Source: Streptomyces sp. SLBN-118
Lineage (GTDB): Bacteria; Actinomycetota; Actinomycetes; Streptomycetales; Streptomycetaceae
DNA length: 64,000 nt
Assembly: GCF_006715635.1 (NCBI RefSeq)
Contig: NZ_VFNP01000002.1
Coordinates: forward strand, 3,472,001-3,536,000
Direction: 5' to 3'
Shown here: positions 61,253 to 64,000 of the stretch, piece after piece
Layout: the number at the start of each line of letters is the position of its first letter
Position numbering within the stretch: position 1 is the first letter of the stretch
Notes under the pieces: generated by a model
Seen by the model: the letters and a program-made list of their open reading frames with translations, nothing else
What the model was told of the DNA's origin: nothing
Database searches by the model: none
Position numbers and translations under genes: made by a program

Positions 61253-61636
61253 CTATACGTCCAACTGGTCGGCCACCGCCCGCAGCAGGCCCGCGATCTT
61301 CGCGCCGTGGACCTTGTCGGGGTACCGGCCGCGCTCCAGCATCGGCGTGATGTTCTCCAGCAGGGTCGTCAGGTCCTGCACGATGGACGCCAGCTCGTCG
61401 GGCTTGCGCCGCTGCGCCGCCGCCACGGACGGGGTCGGGTCGAGGACCGTCACCGAAAGCGCCTGGTCACCGCGCTGGCCTGCCACTACGCCGAATTCGA
61501 CGCGCTGGCCGGGCTTGAGCGACTCGACCCCGGCGGGGAGCACCGAGGAGTGAACGAAGACGTCGCCGCCGTCGTCGCGGGAGAGAAAGCCGAAGCCCTT
61601 CTCGCTGTTGAACCACTTGACCTTGCCGGTAGGCAC
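61253..61636 (-). CDS. Cold-shock domain protein with C-terminal extension
   Basis: A 127-residue protein: the cold-shock domain (residues 1-67) has PTGKVKWFNSEKGFGFLSRDDGGDVFVHSSVL with both RNP motifs. The C-terminal 60 residues are helical (DELASIVQDLTTLLENITPMLERGRYPDKVHGAKIAGLLRAVADQLDV) and are not found in the 67-residue CspA type. It should bind single-stranded RNA or DNA. GTG 61636 begins the domain; the frame above it is not cold-shock-like and could be the long 5' leader. Confidence 0.9.
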   Translation of the reverse strand: MPTGKVKWFNSEKGFGFLSRDDGGDVFVHSSVLPAGVESLKPGQRVEFGVVAGQRGDQALSVTVLDPTPSVAAAQRRKPDELASIVQDLTTLLENITPMLERGRYPDKVHGAKIAGLLRAVADQLDV

Positions 61637-61817
61637 GTCTGTCCTCGTCCTCGTACTCGTTGGGGCGCTGGGGCACCGGAAGTTGGGCACCAACCTGGGA
61701 ACCGAAAAACGGCTCTGGATAGCACTACAGCGGGTCGACTGACCCGCCACCCCCAAGGCTAATGGTCCAGGGGCTGGTGACAAGACGTACCCGGACGGTT
61801 CCTACGCGCAGGGGAAC

Positions 61818-61823
61818 TACCCT
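61818..61823 (+). promoter_or_regulatory. -10 box of leaderless small membrane protein gene
   Basis: TACCCT ends 6 nt before ATG 61830; no ribosome site. Confidence 0.5.
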
Positions 61824-61829
61824 GGCCGG

Positions 61830-62066
61830 ATGACTGCTACTCCTCCCGCCCCCGGTGACCGGCTCGTGCGCGTCGGCGCCATCGTCTTCATGGTTGGTGC
61901 CGTCGCCACACTGATCACCGTGGCCCCACTGTTTCTGGGGACCGAACCGTTCCCGCCCATCGCCTACGCGGTGTGCATGCTGATGGGCGCGGGATTCCTG
62001 ATCGCGGCGGCGGGTGTGCTGCGCTCGATCGCGGCGCAGCGGCGACAAGCCAAATCCGCACTCTAG
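61830..62066 (+). CDS. Small two-span membrane protein
   Basis: A 78-residue protein with two transmembrane segments (VGAIVFMVGAVATLITVAPLFL and IAYAVCMLMGAGFLIAAAGVL), a cytoplasmic basic tail (SIAAQRRQAKSAL) and no other motif. It is of a type conserved beside the cold-shock and menaquinone genes. A -10 box 6 nt before the ATG points to a leaderless message. Its stop overlaps the convergent HAD gene by 4 nt. Confidence 0.75.
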   Translation: MTATPPAPGDRLVRVGAIVFMVGAVATLITVAPLFLGTEPFPPIAYAVCMLMGAGFLIAAAGVLRSIAAQRRQAKSAL

Positions 62067-62692
62067 TTCTGGCTGTACGCGCGCAGCCAGGCCGGGAACG
62101 CGGTGAGGTCGTCAATGATCACGTCCGCGCCGGCCGCGCGGAGCTCCGCCGCGTCGCACGGGCCCGTCGGCACCGCGACCGACAGCGCGTTCGCCGCCCG
62201 CGCGCCCCGTATGTCCCCGGTGTGGTCTCCGACATACACGCTCGCGCCGTGCTCGCGCAGCGCCTCCGCCTTGGCCTCCGCCCACAGCCAGCCGATGACC
62301 TCGTCCGGGGCGATCCTGAGATGGTCGAGGTGCAGCTTGGCGTTCGGCTCGTGCTTGGCGGTGACGACGATCGCCCGGCCGCCGAGTTCCTGGACGGCGG
62401 CGACTGCCTCGCGGGCGCCGGGCAGGGCGAGCGTCGGCGTGATCGCGTACGTGGGGTAGATCTCGCGGTAGCGGTCGCCCATCCGCTGGATGTCCTCGCC
62501 CGGGAACCAGTGCGCCAGCTCCTCCTCCAGAGGAGGCCCCAGCCTCGTCACGGCCAGGTCGGCGTCGATCCACACGCCGGTCTCGGCGGACAGCGCGAGG
62601 TAGGCGGCGTGGATGCCGGGCCGGGAGTCGATGAGGGTCATGTCGAGGTCGAAGCCGACGGTGAGCGGGAGCGTTGCCGAGTGCGAAGCCAT
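62063..62692 (-). CDS. HAD-superfamily phosphatase
   Basis: A 209-residue HAD hydrolase: motif I LTVGFDLDMTLIDSRPG (Asp nucleophile and Asp acid/base), motif II IVVTAKHEP, motif III Lys and motif IV VYVGDHTGDIRGARAANALSVAV. It resembles phosphoglycolate phosphatase-like enzymes with a helical cap. ATG 62692 is preferred because a CACAAT box stands 7 nt upstream; ATG 62701 overlaps that box. Substrate is unknown. Confidence 0.88.
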   Translation of the reverse strand: MASHSATLPLTVGFDLDMTLIDSRPGIHAAYLALSAETGVWIDADLAVTRLGPPLEEELAHWFPGEDIQRMGDRYREIYPTYAITPTLALPGAREAVAAVQELGGRAIVVTAKHEPNAKLHLDHLRIAPDEVIGWLWAEAKAEALREHGASVYVGDHTGDIRGARAANALSVAVPTGPCDAAELRAAGADVIIDDLTAFPAWLRAYSQN

Positions 62693-62714
62693 AGGGGCCA
62701 TTGTGCCCAGTCGG

Positions 62715-62749
62715 CCGCATCGCCCCCGGTGGGGGCAGGGACGATGCGG
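62715..62749. terminator. Hairpin terminator of the HAAS-like gene
   Basis: Stem CCGCATCG/CGATGCGG with an inner CCCCC/GGGGG pairing, just past the stop on the minus strand. Confidence 0.65.
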
Positions 62750-62764
62750 AAGCAGGGGCTTCGT

Positions 62765-63769
62765 TCAGCCGGTGTTACGCCGCGCCCGCCACACCAGGTA
62801 GAGGGCTGAGGCGACCGCAGCCCCCTTCACGACCCAGGGCCAGGTCCCGGCCAGCGCGTCACGCATCCCGTCCTGGGGGATCGGTTCGCCCCAGCGCCCG
62901 TTGACCCTGCCCCACAGCCAGACGAGACCGCCCGCCACGACCGCCCCGGGCAGGCCGAGGACCGCCCACTTCGCCTCGGCGCGGGACAGCCGGCGTGAGG
63001 CGTAGGCGAGAAGCCAGCCGAGGCCGAGGGCAAGGAACGAGCCGAGGAGCGCGCCCGCGAGCAGGAGAGCGGCGGCGAGCAGGAGGAACGGGTTGGCGAA
63101 CGCGGGCGACTGCCCTGCCGCTTCCGTACGGCGGCGAAGCCAGCGGCGGCGCCCGGTCCCGGCCTCCACCGCCTCGTCCTCGTACGTCTCCTCGGGCTCG
63201 GCCGCGTCCTCGGCCGCCGCCTGCGCCTCCAAGTCCTCCTTGGACGGCGGCGGTTTCAGTATTTCGGGGATCTCCACCCCACCGACGAACCCCGCGACGC
63301 TCTCGCCCGCGCCGAACGGCCCGGGCTCGATCCGCCACCAGTCGGGCTCACTGCCCGAGGGGCCCAGCTCGTCCATCCCCGCCAGATGGGGCGGCGAGGC
63401 ACCGGCGGACGTCTTGGAAGCCTCGGGCTGCTGGGGAGCGGCGGATCTGCGCGGCCTCGGGATCCGGCGTCGTGCGCGCTGCTCGGGCACGGCGGCCGGG
63501 GACTCGGCCCGGGGCGCGGGCCGTTGCGCACTCTCGCCGCTCTCCTCGAAAGCCGCCGCCACGACCTCGTCCGGCGTACCGAGCCGCCCCAGAATGCGGC
63601 GTACCGACGCGGGGGTGTCGGAACCGAACCTGGCTCGCCGCCGGTCGATCTCGTTGCGCAGCGTCGACACCAGCCGCATGCGGGTGCCGGACGGCAGTTG
63701 CTGCTGCTGAGCCAGATCCCCGACACGGCTCAGATAGTCGTAGACGAGCTGATCGCTCTCGATCCCCAC
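62765..63769 (-). CDS. Membrane protein with HAAS-like N-terminal domain
   Basis: A 334-residue protein. Residues 1-75 (DQLVYDYLSRVGDLAQQQQLPSGTRMRLVSTLRNEIDRRRARFGSDTPASVRRILGRLGTPDEVVAAAFEE) form a helical domain of the HAAS/DUF1700 type often tied to PadR regulators. A long acidic Pro/Ala-rich linker leads to four transmembrane segments near the C-terminus (NPFLLLAAALLLAGALLGSFLALGLGWLLAYA onward). GTG 63769 has CAGGGGAA upstream. Function is unknown; I would call it a permease-like envelope protein only loosely. Confidence 0.7.
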   Translation of the reverse strand: MGIESDQLVYDYLSRVGDLAQQQQLPSGTRMRLVSTLRNEIDRRRARFGSDTPASVRRILGRLGTPDEVVAAAFEESGESAQRPAPRAESPAAVPEQRARRRIPRPRRSAAPQQPEASKTSAGASPPHLAGMDELGPSGSEPDWWRIEPGPFGAGESVAGFVGGVEIPEILKPPPSKEDLEAQAAAEDAAEPEETYEDEAVEAGTGRRRWLRRRTEAAGQSPAFANPFLLLAAALLLAGALLGSFLALGLGWLLAYASRRLSRAEAKWAVLGLPGAVVAGGLVWLWGRVNGRWGEPIPQDGMRDALAGTWPWVVKGAAVASALYLVWRARRNTG

Positions 63770-63848
63770 CGGCGTTCCCCTGACGTTCCCTGCCCGGCCG
63801 CCCTGTCGTCCGGGCCCGCCCTGTCCCCGACGGTAGCGCTCCAGGGAC

Positions 63849-63854
63849 TAACGT
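63849..63854 (+). promoter_or_regulatory. -10 box of leaderless helicase-like gene
   Basis: TAACGT ends 7 nt before ATG 63862; no ribosome site. Confidence 0.45.
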
Positions 63855-63861
63855 GGGGCGG

Positions 63862-64000
63862 ATGGGGACCATGCCCGAAGGAAGCAGCACGGCCGGCCGC
63901 GGCGGTCCGCGCACTCTGGCCGAGGCCCTGCGCACCCGCGGCGACGAGGAGCTGGCCGCGCTGCTGCGCACCCGCCCCGATCTGCTGACCCCCGTGCCGG
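63862..64000 (+). CDS. N-terminus of a probable helicase C-terminal-domain protein, partial
   Basis: The first 46 codons are present before the right edge. They read GRGGPRTLAEALRTRGDEELAALLRTRPDLLTPVP, which resembles the N-terminal domain of the XPB-like/helicase-associated proteins of Streptomyces (TLAEALRxR...LLRxRPDLLxPVP). The helicase domains themselves lie beyond the window. ATG 63862 is preferred because of a -10 box 7 nt upstream; ATG 63871 is possible. Confidence 0.5.
   Translation, partial: MGTMPEGSSTAGRGGPRTLAEALRTRGDEELAALLRTRPDLLTPVP

Overview
The window is high-GC actinomycete DNA, and its gene content points to Streptomyces. It has paired XRE/DUF397 regulatory modules, many secreted proteins with Ala-rich signal peptides, frequent GTG starts, numerous apparently leaderless promoters, a DUF6153 protein, a DUF2530 protein, and the futalosine menaquinone genes mqnB and mqnD. 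No rRNA, tRNA, CRISPR array or replication origin was recognised. Identifications rest on reading motifs and on remembered families; no search was run.

Layout. 1-7.2 kb, minus strand: a branched acyl-CoA / acyclic-terpene type catabolic operon (DinB-like protein, AtuA-like protein, carboxyltransferase, biotin carboxylase running off the left edge). A solitary tnpB element sits inside it on the opposite strand, and an 18-bp palindrome lies upstream. An EamA exporter follows. 7.5-9.7 kb: a decayed XRE/DUF397 regulatory module. 9.9-18.3 kb: FMN-type oxidoreductases, a large FAD/Fe-S dehydrogenase, a conservon-like GTPase with a Gly-Thr repeat, serC, a serine hydrolase and a membrane-anchored propeller protein. 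18.4-23.1 kb: an SGNH hydrolase, then a minus-strand operon of two small membrane proteins, a cysteine-synthase-like PLP enzyme and an MFS exporter, headed by a perfect inverted repeat over its start. 23.3-30.9 kb: small secreted proteins, AhpD-like/MarR and MFS/MarR pairs, a Uma2 nuclease, an aldo/keto reductase, ThpR and two very small genes. 31-40.7 kb: a CtpE-like P-type ATPase, a DNA-binding/transmembrane/lectin protein, a LysM-NlpC/P60 cell-wall hydrolase, an acyltransferase-like membrane protein and a LysR/EamA pair.

40.8-49.7 kb is the most distinctive part. It contains a 1,362-residue secreted polymorphic toxin with ALF-type repeats, Ala-rich coils, a HINT autoprotease and a C-terminal ADP-ribosyltransferase-like toxin, followed by its overlapping candidate immunity gene. 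Divergent from it are three consecutive secreted proteins. Two of these share a propeller-like tail behind trypsin-like domains, one with its catalytic residues replaced and one with them intact. 49.7-52.9 kb holds a complete ATPase/XRE/DUF397 module and neighbours.

53-64 kb looks like conserved chromosome: a sacsin-like GHKL ATPase, DUF3027, MFS, DUF2771 lipoprotein, mqnB-mqnD, a cold-shock protein, a HAD phosphatase, a HAAS-like membrane protein and the start of a probable helicase gene. Many convergent gene pairs are separated by long perfect hairpins that probably act as bidirectional terminators.
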